From Aggregatilinea lenta (GTDB lineage Bacteria; Chloroflexota; Anaerolineae; Aggregatilineales; Aggregatilineaceae), in contig NZ_BFCB01000003.1 of NCBI RefSeq assembly GCF_003569045.1, positions 2,666,001 through 2,730,000 of the forward strand: DNA of 64,000 nucleotides, in the 5' to 3' direction. Below the pieces are notes generated by a model. The model saw nothing but the letters and a program-made list of their open reading frames with translations. It did not search any database and was not told the origin of the DNA. This document shows positions 25,995 through 34,924 of the stretch, piece by piece (within the stretch, counting starts at the first letter, position 1; each line of letters begins with the position of its first letter). The translations under genes and the position numbers were made by a program.

Positions 25995-26434
25995 CACGAC
26001 TGCCCTTTCTTCAGATCGGATTCAGGCGTTTGCCAACCGCGCGCCGTCGATTCTAACCGTGCGATCCGCGCGTTCATGGCGATCAGCGGCTGTACGGTGC
26101 GGGGCGCGATGCTGTGTGTCTTCTGCGCGATCTGCGCGGTGATGCGGCGCACAAAGCGCAGCGGGATCTGGACCTTTGCATAGGCCATGCCTGCGCCAGC
26201 GGCCATCACCGCAGCCAGCACATAGGGAATGATACACAGCAGCACCATGGGCAGCAGAATGAACGCTGACGCGAGCATGCTCATGGTGACGGTGATCTGC
26301 TTGCTGATCATGCTGCCTGCGGCCACCGCCACGATCAGCACCACGGCCAGCACAATCAGGGCCAGCGCAGGGATCGCGATCGGGGCGACGATGCGCAGCC
26401 AGAATTCACGGCGATGCTTACGAATTGGGTCCAT
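25994..26434 (-). CDS. Membrane protein (first of the set)
   Basis: 146 residues. A basic start (MDPIRKHRREFW) is followed by two long hydrophobic segments (about 14-42 and 48-83), then an amphipathic helical tail (ITAQIAQKTHSIAPRTVQPL). It is the first of three genes that overlap by 1-4 bases. No family recognised and no catalytic motif seen. Confidence 0.7.
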   Translation of the reverse strand: MDPIRKHRREFWLRIVAPIAIPALALIVLAVVLIVAVAAGSMISKQITVTMSMLASAFILLPMVLLCIIPYVLAAVMAAGAGMAYAKVQIPLRFVRRITAQIAQKTHSIAPRTVQPLIAMNARIARLESTARGWQTPESDLKKGQS

Positions 26435-26525
26435 AACCTCTCACACTGTTTGCTCCGGTTGCGCGTACCCAAATTCTAGCACAGCCGGGGGGCAGACCCG
26501 CAACCCGGGTTTCCCGCCGCGCCTG

Positions 26526-28247
26526 CTAGTCCAGGACTGAAACGCGGAAGAAGTACGACGCGTCCTGCTGCTGCTCTTCCCACACGGCCTGGACGATCAT
26601 GATGTAGTCGCCCGGTTCCGGCGAGATGAGGAGGTTCAGCATATCCTCGGCGTTCTCGTGCGTTTCCGGCGTGCCGGTCGGCTCGCCCTGATCGCTGCGA
26701 TATTCGATCGTGAGGCTGGACGGCAGCTCGCCCATCAGGTTGAACTCAATAGTCAGCCCGCGTAGGAACAAAATGCGCTGCGGCACCGTTTCGGATGCGG
26801 GCACGTTCACGCAGACGTGCTCGCCCCAGGAGACAATCTCGCAGAACTGGTAGCCAACGGGCATGTATTCCTGGCCCGCGTAGGTCAGCGTCAGCAGCGG
26901 GACCTGCACATCGGTGGTGCTGCCGGGCTGCGTGGGCAGGATAATCGTCGCAGTCGGCGTGACGCCCGGCACGGCGGTTTCCGGCGTGCGGGTCGGGCGT
27001 TCGGGCACCGAAATCGTCGGCGTCACCAGCAGAACTGCGTCAGTGGCCTCCGCTGTGGGCAGCACCTCTTCGGTCGCCAGCTCGGTGGCTTCGGCAGTTG
27101 GCGGCAGGTCTTCGGTCGCTTCAACCGTCAGCACGGGTAGGATTTCCGCCGTCAGTTCCAGTGTCGGCTCCGGGGTAATCTCGGCCATCTCGGTCGCCTG
27201 GGCGGCTTCCAGCGTCTGGACCAGCCCACCTGCGAGGTCCTCGGTTGGCATCGTCGCCGGAACGGCTTCAGTCATGGCGGGTTCGGTGACTTCGGGGAGC
27301 ATCTCGACGGCTTCGGTCGGTTCCACGGTCAGTTCGCCCAGCGGCATCGCCTCAACCGGGGCTTCTGTCGCTTCGGCAGTGAGCGCGGCAACGGGCGCCT
27401 CCTCGGTCAGCATGGCGACTGCTTCCGCTGTGGCAGCCGGTTCGGTTTCGACGGGCAGCAGCGCCTCTTCGGTCATGGGTAGGGCAGCTTCCGTCACCAT
27501 CGCTTCGACGGTGGCGGCCCCGGCGACCTCAACCATCTCGGTCGCCTCAGCCATTTCCGTGACCGCGACCATCTCCGTCGCGGCGGCGATTTCGGTTGCC
27601 AGCGGGGCTTCTTCGGTCATGAGCGGCGCGGCTTCCGTCATCGCGGCGGTCGCCATCGGCTCGGCGGGAAGCGGCGTGAGCGTCGGCGCGGGGGTGACCT
27701 CGATCGTGGGTGCTTCGGTTGCGGCTTCGGTCGCTTCCATCGTGCCGGTCGGCGCGGCGGCAACCGCCTGTCCGCCGACGTTCAGGCCGAAGATGTACGA
27801 GACGTACGCTTGTTGGCCTTCCACGTCGTCGTACTGCACGTCTACCTGAACGCGATACAGACCGGGATCGAGCACCGGCGAGTAGGCAGCTTCGGTCGAG
27901 ACGCCGAGATCCTGCACGCCGCCCGGCCCATCCAGCAGGGTGGCCGTCATGGACGTGGGTGTGCTGGCATCGCCGACGATCTGGAAGAGAATCTCCTGGC
28001 CAGGCTCGATGTCGGCAATGGCGGACGGCTGCGTCAGTTGGCTGTCGTTGATCGCGCAGTCGAGGTTGTCGTCGGATTCCGGCCAGCAGTAGCTGTAGAC
28101 CGGCTCTTCGTAGGTCTGGTCACCGGCTTTGAGCACCACACTGGGGCGCTCCGGCACGCTGCTCTGGCCGATCTGGTCGCAGGCTGTCACTAACAGCGCG
28201 ACCACGGCCATCAGAGCGAACAACCGCAGGATGTGTTTGTGCGTCAT
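26526..28247 (-). CDS. Lipoprotein with long Thr/Glu/Met/Ala-rich low-complexity stalk
   Basis: 573 residues. The signal peptide ends with the lipobox LVTAC (Cys23). An N-terminal beta domain (about 30-155) and a C-terminal beta domain (about 465-573) resemble each other in outline: each has a YxxCW or FCEIVSWGEH segment and ends in the YRVQVDVQYDD or YIMIVQAVWEE style. Between them lies about 300 residues of ATE, TEE and EAM tracts. The stalk probably spaces the second domain away from the membrane. No catalytic motif. Transcribed alone, upstream of the small membrane protein genes by about 90 bp. Confidence 0.8.
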   Translation of the reverse strand: MTHKHILRLFALMAVVALLVTACDQIGQSSVPERPSVVLKAGDQTYEEPVYSYCWPESDDNLDCAINDSQLTQPSAIADIEPGQEILFQIVGDASTPTSMTATLLDGPGGVQDLGVSTEAAYSPVLDPGLYRVQVDVQYDDVEGQQAYVSYIFGLNVGGQAVAAAPTGTMEATEAATEAPTIEVTPAPTLTPLPAEPMATAAMTEAAPLMTEEAPLATEIAAATEMVAVTEMAEATEMVEVAGAATVEAMVTEAALPMTEEALLPVETEPAATAEAVAMLTEEAPVAALTAEATEAPVEAMPLGELTVEPTEAVEMLPEVTEPAMTEAVPATMPTEDLAGGLVQTLEAAQATEMAEITPEPTLELTAEILPVLTVEATEDLPPTAEATELATEEVLPTAEATDAVLLVTPTISVPERPTRTPETAVPGVTPTATIILPTQPGSTTDVQVPLLTLTYAGQEYMPVGYQFCEIVSWGEHVCVNVPASETVPQRILFLRGLTIEFNLMGELPSSLTIEYRSDQGEPTGTPETHENAEDMLNLLISPEPGDYIMIVQAVWEEQQQDASYFFRVSVLD

Positions 28248-28482
28248 AATTTCTACTTCCCCCCGATTGGTGGCGTGCCTACCGGTTCAGATAGATTGTC
28301 GCAAGGCTCTTTGGGTGCCGCAGGGTGCGCGCGTGGTGGCCCGCGGGCCACGGGTAGATGTGGGGTGCAGCGTTCACGGGCGCAGGACGTCCTCCGGCGA
28401 CTTGTTCGCATTCTAGCATCGGCCCGGTAAAATGACCAACTGACCTTTAGGCTAGCGATTCCCGTTTAGAAGGTATGAACCG

Positions 28483-30180
28483 ATGTATTTTGACGCCGTG
28501 ACGATTATGGCCCTGGTGGACGAGCTGAACGACCGTATTGTGGGCGGACGTGTCCAGGATTCGGTCGAGATCGACGATGAGTCGTTTGGGCTGGAGGTGT
28601 ACGCGCACCACGTGCGCCACTATCTCGTCATCAGCGCGAACCAGCAGTTCGCGCGGGTGCACCTGAGCAGCGAAAAACTGCGTCGCGGCGTGCAGAAGCC
28701 GTCGCCGCTGGGCCTGCTGCTGCGACGCTATGTGGAGGGCGCGCGCGTCGAAGCGGTGCGCCAACCGGCCTGGGAACGCATGGTGATCTTCGAGATGGAC
28801 GGGCCTGAGGGCATGTTCGAGCTGGTTGCGGAGCCGATGGAGCGCCGCGCCAACCTGCTGCTGGTGCGCGACGACGGGATCGTCGTGGACTGCGCGCGGC
28901 GCGTCGGGCCGCAGGAGAACCGGGTGCGGATCAGTCTGCCGAATCACCCCTATGAGCCGCCGCCGCCCCAGAAGATGAAGCGCGACCCGGATTCACTGAC
29001 CCTGACCCTACTTGGCGACATGTTAGATGGTGCACCGGGCGATCAGGCGCGGCAAGTGCTCACGCGGCACCTGCTCGGCTTCAGCCCGATTGTCGCGCGG
29101 GAGGCCGTGTTCCGGGCGACCGGATCGGCTACAGCGCGCGCGGCGGATACCAGCGCGCGCGCGCTGCTGAACGTGATCGAGGACCTGTTTGGCGCGTTTG
29201 GTGCGGGACAATGGGATCCGGGCAGCGTGATCTCGGACGAGCAGGTTGAGGCGTACGCCGCTTACCCGCTGACGCACCTGGACGGCTGGACCCCGGCGGC
29301 GTCAATCAGCGCGGCACTGGAGCGCTTCTACGGGCCGCTGGTGGGCGAGGGCGCGTACGCGGCGGCCAAGCAGCCGGTTCAGGACGCGATAACGGAAGCC
29401 AAGGGTCGCGTGGCCAAGAAGCTGGAGTCGCTGCGGCGCGGTTTGCAGGACGATGCCGCGCTGGAACACCTGCGGCAGAGCGGTGAGCTGCTGCTGGCTT
29501 ACCAGTACACCTTGAAGCGCGGGCAAACCGAGCTGCGCGCGCAGTACGAGGTGGACGGGCCGGAACTGGTGATCGAGATCGACCCGTCGCTGTCGCCGCT
29601 AGAAAACGCGCAGCGCTATTTCGAGAAGTACGACAAGGCCAAGCGGGCGCGTGAAGGCGTGCCGCAACTGGTCGATGCCGCCGAACAGGAGCTGGGGTAC
29701 CTTTCCCAACTGGAATCGGATCTGGCGCTGGCGTCCAACTGGCCGGAGATCGGGGAAGTGCAGGAGGCGCTGCAAGCGGGCGGTTACTGGCGCGGCAAGC
29801 GCATCGCGCAGCCCGGCGGCGGCAAATCCGGCCCGCTCAAAGTGGCCGGGGACGACGGCTTCGTGATTTGGGTGGGGCGCAATTCGCGCCAGAACGACGC
29901 GGTGACCTTCGACAAGGGCACATCCGAAGACGTGTGGCTGCATGCGCGCGGCGTGCCAGGTGCGCACGTCATCATCAAATCCGCTGGGCGCGACGTGCCG
30001 GATGCCGTGCTGCGCCGCGCCGCTGCGCTAGCGGCGTATTACAGTCAGGCGCGGACCGAGGCGCGCGTGCTGGTAGACGTGACACAGCGCAGGTACGTGC
30101 GTAAAATCAAGGGCGGCAAGCCGGGCATGGTCACCTACCGTAACGAGTCGCCGATCGAGGTCGTGCCCTCGGCGGAATAG
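28483..30180 (+). CDS. rqcH: RqcH/NFACT-family ribosome quality control factor
   Basis: 565 residues. NFACT-N (about 1-270; begins FDAVTIMALVDELN), a coiled-coil middle (about 290-430), and NFACT-R (about 445-560; FVIWVGRNSRQNDAVTF, DVWLHARGVPGAHVII, YVRKIKGGKPGMVTYRNE). RqcH binds stalled 50S subunits with peptidyl-tRNA and adds C-terminal alanine tails. The catalytically important Asp-Arg of the NFACT-N domain appears as Glu98-Arg99 (QPAWERMVI), a conservative change. The ATG at 28483 follows AGAAGG; a nearer ATG at 28476 is out of frame. A terminator follows. Confidence 0.92.
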   Translation: MYFDAVTIMALVDELNDRIVGGRVQDSVEIDDESFGLEVYAHHVRHYLVISANQQFARVHLSSEKLRRGVQKPSPLGLLLRRYVEGARVEAVRQPAWERMVIFEMDGPEGMFELVAEPMERRANLLLVRDDGIVVDCARRVGPQENRVRISLPNHPYEPPPPQKMKRDPDSLTLTLLGDMLDGAPGDQARQVLTRHLLGFSPIVAREAVFRATGSATARAADTSARALLNVIEDLFGAFGAGQWDPGSVISDEQVEAYAAYPLTHLDGWTPAASISAALERFYGPLVGEGAYAAAKQPVQDAITEAKGRVAKKLESLRRGLQDDAALEHLRQSGELLLAYQYTLKRGQTELRAQYEVDGPELVIEIDPSLSPLENAQRYFEKYDKAKRAREGVPQLVDAAEQELGYLSQLESDLALASNWPEIGEVQEALQAGGYWRGKRIAQPGGGKSGPLKVAGDDGFVIWVGRNSRQNDAVTFDKGTSEDVWLHARGVPGAHVIIKSAGRDVPDAVLRRAAALAAYYSQARTEARVLVDVTQRRYVRKIKGGKPGMVTYRNESPIEVVPSAE

Positions 30181-30222
30181 GGAATAGGGATCAGGGATAG
30201 GGAACTAGGGAAAAGCAGAAGG

Positions 30223-30257
30223 CGGGGCGGGTCACACAGGCCCGCCCGTTTTTTTGG
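30223..30257 (+). terminator. Rho-independent terminator after rqcH
   Basis: CGGGGCGGGT and GCCCGCCCG pair around ACACAG, followed by a run of seven T. A G-rich tract of repeated AGGGA units (30178-30212) lies just before it. Confidence 0.88.
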
Positions 30258-30279
30258 GGAGTGTGTCTGGAACAGGCAC

Positions 30280-31089
30280 TTAGTCGGGGATCTTCACCTT
30301 GTCCAGGTCCGGCTCCGGCGCAGGATACTCCATGTGCAGTGATTCGAGCGCGCGCACGATCGCGTCGGAGATGACCAGATCGCGGTACCACTTGTGGTTG
30401 GCCGGGACGATGTACCACGGTGCCCAGGCGGTGTTGCAGCGCGTGAGGGCGTCTTCGTAGGCGGCCATGTAGTCGTCCCAGCGCTTGCGCACGGGCAGAT
30501 CCCCGCGTGAGAACTTCCAATGCTTATCCGGCTCTTTGAGGCGATCCTCAAAGCGTTCTTTCTGTTCGGCTTTCGAGATGTGCAGGTAGAACTTGAGAAT
30601 CGTCACGCCGCTGTCCGCGATCAGGCGCTCGAAGGCGTTGATGTGATCGTAGCGCGCCTGCCAGACGTCGTCGGGCACCAGCTTGTTCACCCGCACGACG
30701 AGCACGTCCTCGTAATGGGAGCGATTGAAGATGCCGATCATGCCCTTGGCGGGCACGTGCTGGTGAATGCGCCACAAAAAATCGTGGTCGAGTTCTTCCG
30801 GCGTCGGCTGCTTGAAGCTCCACACATGTACGCCTTGCGGATTGATCCCCTCCATCACCTTGCGGATGGTGCTGTCCTTGCCGCCCGCGTCCATCGCCTG
30901 CAGTACGATCAGCAGCGCGTGCTTGTGCTCGGCATAGAGCACGTTTTGCAGCGCGTCCATGCGTTCCTGGTTGTCTTTGAACTGACGGCGGGCCAGGTCT
31001 TTTTCCCAATCACCAGTGTAGTCGGGATCGTAGCCGGCGAGGTTAATCTGCTGGCCGGGCTGGGGCTGGATCGTTTGCTGGTGCTGCAT
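30280..31089 (-). CDS. ppk2: Polyphosphate kinase 2 (PPK2) family
   Basis: 269 residues. Walker A QAMDAGGKDST, Walker B-like IFNRSHYEDVLV, lid region KHWKFSRGDLPVRKRWDDY, and the closing motif APWYIVPANHKWYRDL. PPK2 enzymes phosphorylate nucleoside mono- or diphosphates with polyphosphate. The class (I, II or III) cannot be fixed by eye. The ATG at 31089 has GGGAGG upstream. It is the last gene of a probable operon with two glycosyltransferases (18 bp gap). Confidence 0.95.
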   Translation of the reverse strand: MQHQQTIQPQPGQQINLAGYDPDYTGDWEKDLARRQFKDNQERMDALQNVLYAEHKHALLIVLQAMDAGGKDSTIRKVMEGINPQGVHVWSFKQPTPEELDHDFLWRIHQHVPAKGMIGIFNRSHYEDVLVVRVNKLVPDDVWQARYDHINAFERLIADSGVTILKFYLHISKAEQKERFEDRLKEPDKHWKFSRGDLPVRKRWDDYMAAYEDALTRCNTAWAPWYIVPANHKWYRDLVISDAIVRALESLHMEYPAPEPDLDKVKIPD

Positions 31090-31107
31090 AATGCCTCCCG
31101 AATCGGT

Positions 31108-32328
31108 CTAGCGGGCCACGATTTGTGCGTAGAGCGCGAGCAAATCGGGCACGATGGTGGACCAGTCGTGGTGCGATTGCACGTAGGCGGTGCCCGCTTC
31201 GCCGAGCGCGCAGCGGCAGGCAGGATCGCGCAGCAGGGTGATGGCGGCGGTGGCGAAGTCGTCCGTGCTATCGGCCAGACGAAGTTCGCGCCCATCCCGT
31301 ACCTCAAGTCCCGCCGCGCCCAGCCGGGTCGAGACGATCGCCTGGCCTGCGGCCATTGCTTGCAGCAGCTTCAGGCGCGTGCCGCTGCCCATGCGCAGGG
31401 GCACGACCGTCACCGCCGCCGCGTGCAGGAACGGGTTCACATCCGGTACCCAGCCGGTGATTTCCACGTCGTCGCGCTCGCGCAGGCTGTCCAGACGCGG
31501 GTGTGGTTGGCTGCCCACCACGAACAAGCGCGCGTCCGGCACGGCGGCACGGATCGTGTCCAGCACGTTTTCGGCGAACCACAGCACTGCGTCCACGTTG
31601 GGCCGGTAGCTCATCGACCCGGTGAACAGCAGCGCATGCTCGCCCAGGTCCAGGGGTGAGGTGCTGCGTGCGTAGGCCGCTGTGTCGATGCCATTGGGGA
31701 TCACCGTCACGTTGCAATTGGGTAGCAGGCGGCTGAACGCTTCCGCGTCTTCGTCGGAGACGGCGATCACGTGTGACACGTCCCGGCAAACTTCGCCCTC
31801 GAAGTGAATCAGGCGCTGCCACTGGATTCGTGAGTACAGCCAGCCGGGCAGGTGCCTGAGCGAGCCTTTTTCCGCTTCGTAAATAGAATGCTGCAACTCA
31901 AACTCGGCGTTGAACGAGTCGTAGATCACGGGCGTGCCGGGCTGTGTGGCGCGGATGGTGGGCAGATACGTCGCCATTTCCAGGCTTTCGATTTGGATCA
32001 GGTCGAAGCGCTCGCGCGTGAGCATGTCGCGGAGGTGCGCGTCGTACTGCGGTGAGTAGAAGCGGCGCTGCATGTCGGCGGCGTGCGTCAGCGCGAGGTC
32101 GCGCAGGCGGTTGCGCAGGCTGCGCTGCGGCGGCTCGACGGTGATCACGCTCGCGCAGTAGCTGCTGAGCGTGTTCTCGGCGGCGGCACGCTGCGCCGGG
32201 GTCGCAAAGGCCAGCAGGTGCACTTCGTGCCCGGCGGCGTGCACGCCGCGTGTCAGGCCGCTGACGCGAATCGCGCCGCCTGCGTGGGGCGGTTCGGGAA
32301 GTTGTGCGGTCAGAAAAAGGATGCGCAT
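31108..32328 (-). CDS. Family 4-type glycosyltransferase
   Basis: 406 residues, GT-B fold. The N-terminal half begins MRILFLTAQLPEPPHAGGAI, with HVIAVSDEDAEAF and VTVIPNGIDTAAY at the hinge. The C-terminal nucleotide-sugar half has LLFTGSMSYRPNVDAVLWFA and the donor-site region PLRMGSGTRLKLLQAMAAG. It would add a sugar to a lipid carrier, glycan or protein; donor and acceptor are unknown. It is 34 bp downstream of a second glycosyltransferase gene on the same strand. Confidence 0.9.
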   Translation of the reverse strand: MRILFLTAQLPEPPHAGGAIRVSGLTRGVHAAGHEVHLLAFATPAQRAAAENTLSSYCASVITVEPPQRSLRNRLRDLALTHAADMQRRFYSPQYDAHLRDMLTRERFDLIQIESLEMATYLPTIRATQPGTPVIYDSFNAEFELQHSIYEAEKGSLRHLPGWLYSRIQWQRLIHFEGEVCRDVSHVIAVSDEDAEAFSRLLPNCNVTVIPNGIDTAAYARSTSPLDLGEHALLFTGSMSYRPNVDAVLWFAENVLDTIRAAVPDARLFVVGSQPHPRLDSLRERDDVEITGWVPDVNPFLHAAAVTVVPLRMGSGTRLKLLQAMAAGQAIVSTRLGAAGLEVRDGRELRLADSTDDFATAAITLLRDPACRCALGEAGTAYVQSHHDWSTIVPDLLALYAQIVAR

Positions 32329-32362
32329 GGAATAGTCCGTCAGGTCGTGAGTGGTCAGTGCG

Positions 32363-33472
32363 TTAGGCTGTGCCGACCATGCGATAGACGCGCAGGGCGA
32401 TCTCCGCTGTGCGCTGCCATGTGAAGCCCGCCGCGCGCGCCGGACCCTCTATACGGAGGCGGTCGCGCAGGGTGCTGTCGGTCAGGGCGCGGCTCAGCCC
32501 CGCCGCGATGTCCGCCGGATCGCCGGGATCGACCAGCACGCCCGCATCTCCGACGACTTCCGGCACGGAGCTGCGATTCGCCGCGACGACCGGCGTGCCG
32601 CAAGCCATCGCTTCCAGCGCGGTCAGCCCGAAGCCCTCGTAGTGCGAGGGCAGCGCCAGCAGGCTCGCGCCGTTGTAGATCGGTGGTAGGTCGGCATCAT
32701 CTATATCATCGCGCCAAATGACGCGGCCCGCCATTGTAAGCTGCTCCAGACGTGTCAGCAGGTCGTCCGCCTGCCATCCCCGGTGGCCCACCATCAGCAG
32801 CGGCGGCAGATCGGGTAGATCCGCGTGCAGCAGATCGAGCGCGTCGAGCAGGCCGCCCAGGTTCTTGCGCGGCTCCAGGGTGCCGACGAACAGCAGGTAC
32901 TCGGCGGGCAGGGCGAGCCGGTCGAGTGTGGCGCGCACGGTGGTTGAGTCGAGCGGGCGATACTGCGCGCCCACACCGAGCGGGTGCACGGTCATTTTGT
33001 CCGGCGATACGCCCAGCACCGTGATGAGATCGGCGCGCGTTGCTTCCGAATCGACCAGAATATGGTCGGCGGCACGCACGGCCCATTCGATCTGGTCGTT
33101 GTAGGTGCGGCGGCTGTCCGCCGTCAGGAACTGCGGGTAATGCAGGAAATGTAGGTCGTGCACGGTGATCACGCGGCGGCCTACAGCGCCCGCCGGGGGG
33201 ATGAAGTCCGGGCTGTGCAGCACGTCCAGGCGCAGCCGCGCCAGCTCTGCCGCCAGCGCCCAGCGTTCCAGGCGGTGATGGCTGGGCGTGAAGGCATTCA
33301 TGCGCCAGAAGTTGACGCCGGGGGTGATCGTCTCGGCAGCGCGGCGGTGGTGAATGACGTAGTACGCATTCACCGGGTCAAGCGCAGCCAGCGCGCCGAT
33401 CAGGTGGCGTGTGTACGCGGCGATCCCGCCGGTCCGGTAATGGGTGAGTCGTGCATCAATGCCTATCCGCAT
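32363..33472 (-). CDS. Family 4-type glycosyltransferase (mannosyltransferase-like)
   Basis: 369 residues, GT-B fold. It begins MRIGIDARLTHYRTGGIAAY, a start typical of GT4 mannosyl/glucosyltransferases, with RVITVHDLHFLHYPQF, EYLLFVGTLEPRKNLGGLLD and the donor-binding PSHYEGFGLTALEAMACGTP. The start at 33472 is chosen because homology begins there; 24 extra upstream codons are open but lack a ribosome site. First gene of the GT, GT, ppk2 operon and divergent from the coiled-coil gene. Confidence 0.92.
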   Translation of the reverse strand: MRIGIDARLTHYRTGGIAAYTRHLIGALAALDPVNAYYVIHHRRAAETITPGVNFWRMNAFTPSHHRLERWALAAELARLRLDVLHSPDFIPPAGAVGRRVITVHDLHFLHYPQFLTADSRRTYNDQIEWAVRAADHILVDSEATRADLITVLGVSPDKMTVHPLGVGAQYRPLDSTTVRATLDRLALPAEYLLFVGTLEPRKNLGGLLDALDLLHADLPDLPPLLMVGHRGWQADDLLTRLEQLTMAGRVIWRDDIDDADLPPIYNGASLLALPSHYEGFGLTALEAMACGTPVVAANRSSVPEVVGDAGVLVDPGDPADIAAGLSRALTDSTLRDRLRIEGPARAAGFTWQRTAEIALRVYRMVGTA

Positions 33473-33567
33473 GCGGGCAAGTATAGCCGAGGCACGGGGG
33501 CCGTCCAAGGGCGGTTTGTGGGACTGCACGCGGCGCGCGGGCAAATGCAGATCTCGTCAAAACTCTA

Positions 33568-33576
33568 TGTTATAAT
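33568..33576 (+). promoter_or_regulatory. Extended -10 promoter for the coiled-coil gene
   Basis: TGTTATAAT is a perfect extended -10 (TGn TATAAT) 40 bp before the ATG at 33617. No strong -35 is seen, as expected for extended -10 promoters. Confidence 0.6.
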
Positions 33577-33616
33577 GCCCACCGAAACGACACCCTGTAG
33601 TGGTAGGAGCATCACC

Positions 33617-34831
33617 ATGGACCTAGCGCAAGCAGCCCGCATGATCGAATGGTTGGATGAAGAGCGGCGACGCGACCGGGCGACCATCGCGCAGCTTACC
33701 GAGCGTATCGAGCAGCAGAACGAGACGTTCACGCAAATGATGCGCCGCTTCGATGGGCTGGAAAGCGATCAGTCCGCCATGCGCGCGGTATTTATGCCTG
33801 CCGGACGCGAAATGGAAGTGAGCGAGCAGCTTCGCGGCGAGTTCCAGCAGTTGATCGAAAACACCGAGAGCAAGCGGCTGGTGGCCGAGCGAGAAGCCGA
33901 GCGCCGGGCCGAGATCGCACGGGAGAGCGTGGCGCGGCTGGTGCGCGACCTGGCCGACCGCACCGACAAGCTTGAACGGGCGCTGGACGAGCTGCCCGCT
34001 GCGCGCGTCGAGCGCGACCGCGTGGCGTCGGCTTTGGCGGCGGTCCAGCAGCGTGTCGAGGACCTCGCCAAGAAGATGGAAGAGCCGGAGCGCCGCATTA
34101 CCTTCCTAGAAGAACAACGCCGTCAGGACTCGCGCCGCCTGTCGGACGTGCAGTCCGAAATGCCGGAAATGCAGAAGCAGATCGATGGCATCCGGCCCAA
34201 GATGGACAGCATGGAAGCGATGCTGCTGCGCAACGAAAAGCGTGTGTTGGAACTGCAAGGGGCCGAGCGCGATCGCCGCGAGGAGGTCCAGCAGTTCATC
34301 GACCAGCAGCTTCTTCAGCTTCAGCAGCGCGACCAGAAGGTCGAGGAGCTGACCAAGAGCTTCGGCGCGTACGACGAAAACATGAAACGCTACATGGAAC
34401 GCTTCGAGTCCTGGTCGGAGACGCACCGTCAGATGAAGAAAAGCGTCGAAGACTTCGAGCGTATCGGCGAACGTCTGGGCCGCCGAATCAACGAAGTGGC
34501 CGAGATGCAGCGCCTGTCAGAGGAACGCTTCCGCCAGGAGTGGAACGACTGGATCGCGGACGACCAGAAGCGCTGGAAGCAATTCACGCTGACCAACGAT
34601 GAGGCGTGGCGCAACCACGACAAGCAGCTCGACCAGTACCGGCACACGGTCGAGGCAGTGCAGATGGCGCTCGATCCGCTCAAGGCCAGCCTGGATCGGA
34701 TGTGGCAGTTGGAGCGCGCCAAAGGCCAGCTTTACCGCGAGCGTTATCAGGCGCTGCTGCTCGAATACGATCAGCCTGCGAGCGCGAGTACGCCTGCTCC
34801 CGCTGCCACCCCGTCGAGTAACGGCGGGTAG
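33617..34831 (+). CDS. Long coiled-coil protein
   Basis: 404 residues, almost entirely helical with heptad-like patterns from about 10 to 380 (RIEQQNETFTQMMRRFDGLE, VQQRVEDLAKKMEEPERR, MQKQIDGIRPKMDSMEAML). The last 25 residues are a Pro/Ala/Ser tail. No membrane segment, signal peptide or enzymatic motif. It may be a structural or cargo-tethering protein; no named family is recognised. The ATG at 33617 follows TAGGAG. Strong start signals and a terminator suggest an actively expressed single gene. Confidence 0.8.
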   Translation: MDLAQAARMIEWLDEERRRDRATIAQLTERIEQQNETFTQMMRRFDGLESDQSAMRAVFMPAGREMEVSEQLRGEFQQLIENTESKRLVAEREAERRAEIARESVARLVRDLADRTDKLERALDELPAARVERDRVASALAAVQQRVEDLAKKMEEPERRITFLEEQRRQDSRRLSDVQSEMPEMQKQIDGIRPKMDSMEAMLLRNEKRVLELQGAERDRREEVQQFIDQQLLQLQQRDQKVEELTKSFGAYDENMKRYMERFESWSETHRQMKKSVEDFERIGERLGRRINEVAEMQRLSEERFRQEWNDWIADDQKRWKQFTLTNDEAWRNHDKQLDQYRHTVEAVQMALDPLKASLDRMWQLERAKGQLYRERYQALLLEYDQPASASTPAPAATPSSNGG

Positions 34832-34871
34832 GGGCAGTAGGGACTGGGGATTAGGAATCTGGGGAAATGAT

Positions 34872-34905
34872 AAACGGGCGAGTCCGCAAACTCGCCCGTT
34901 TTTGT
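34872..34905. terminator. Terminator between the coiled-coil gene and murA
   Basis: AAACGGGCGAG-TCCGCAAA-CTCGCCCGTTTTTG: an 11-bp stem with a T-run on the plus strand and a shorter one on the minus strand, so it may serve both convergent genes. A G-rich tract precedes it, as in front of the terminator at 30223. Confidence 0.9.
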
Positions 34906-34924
34906 GCGCGGAAGGGGTGTGATT

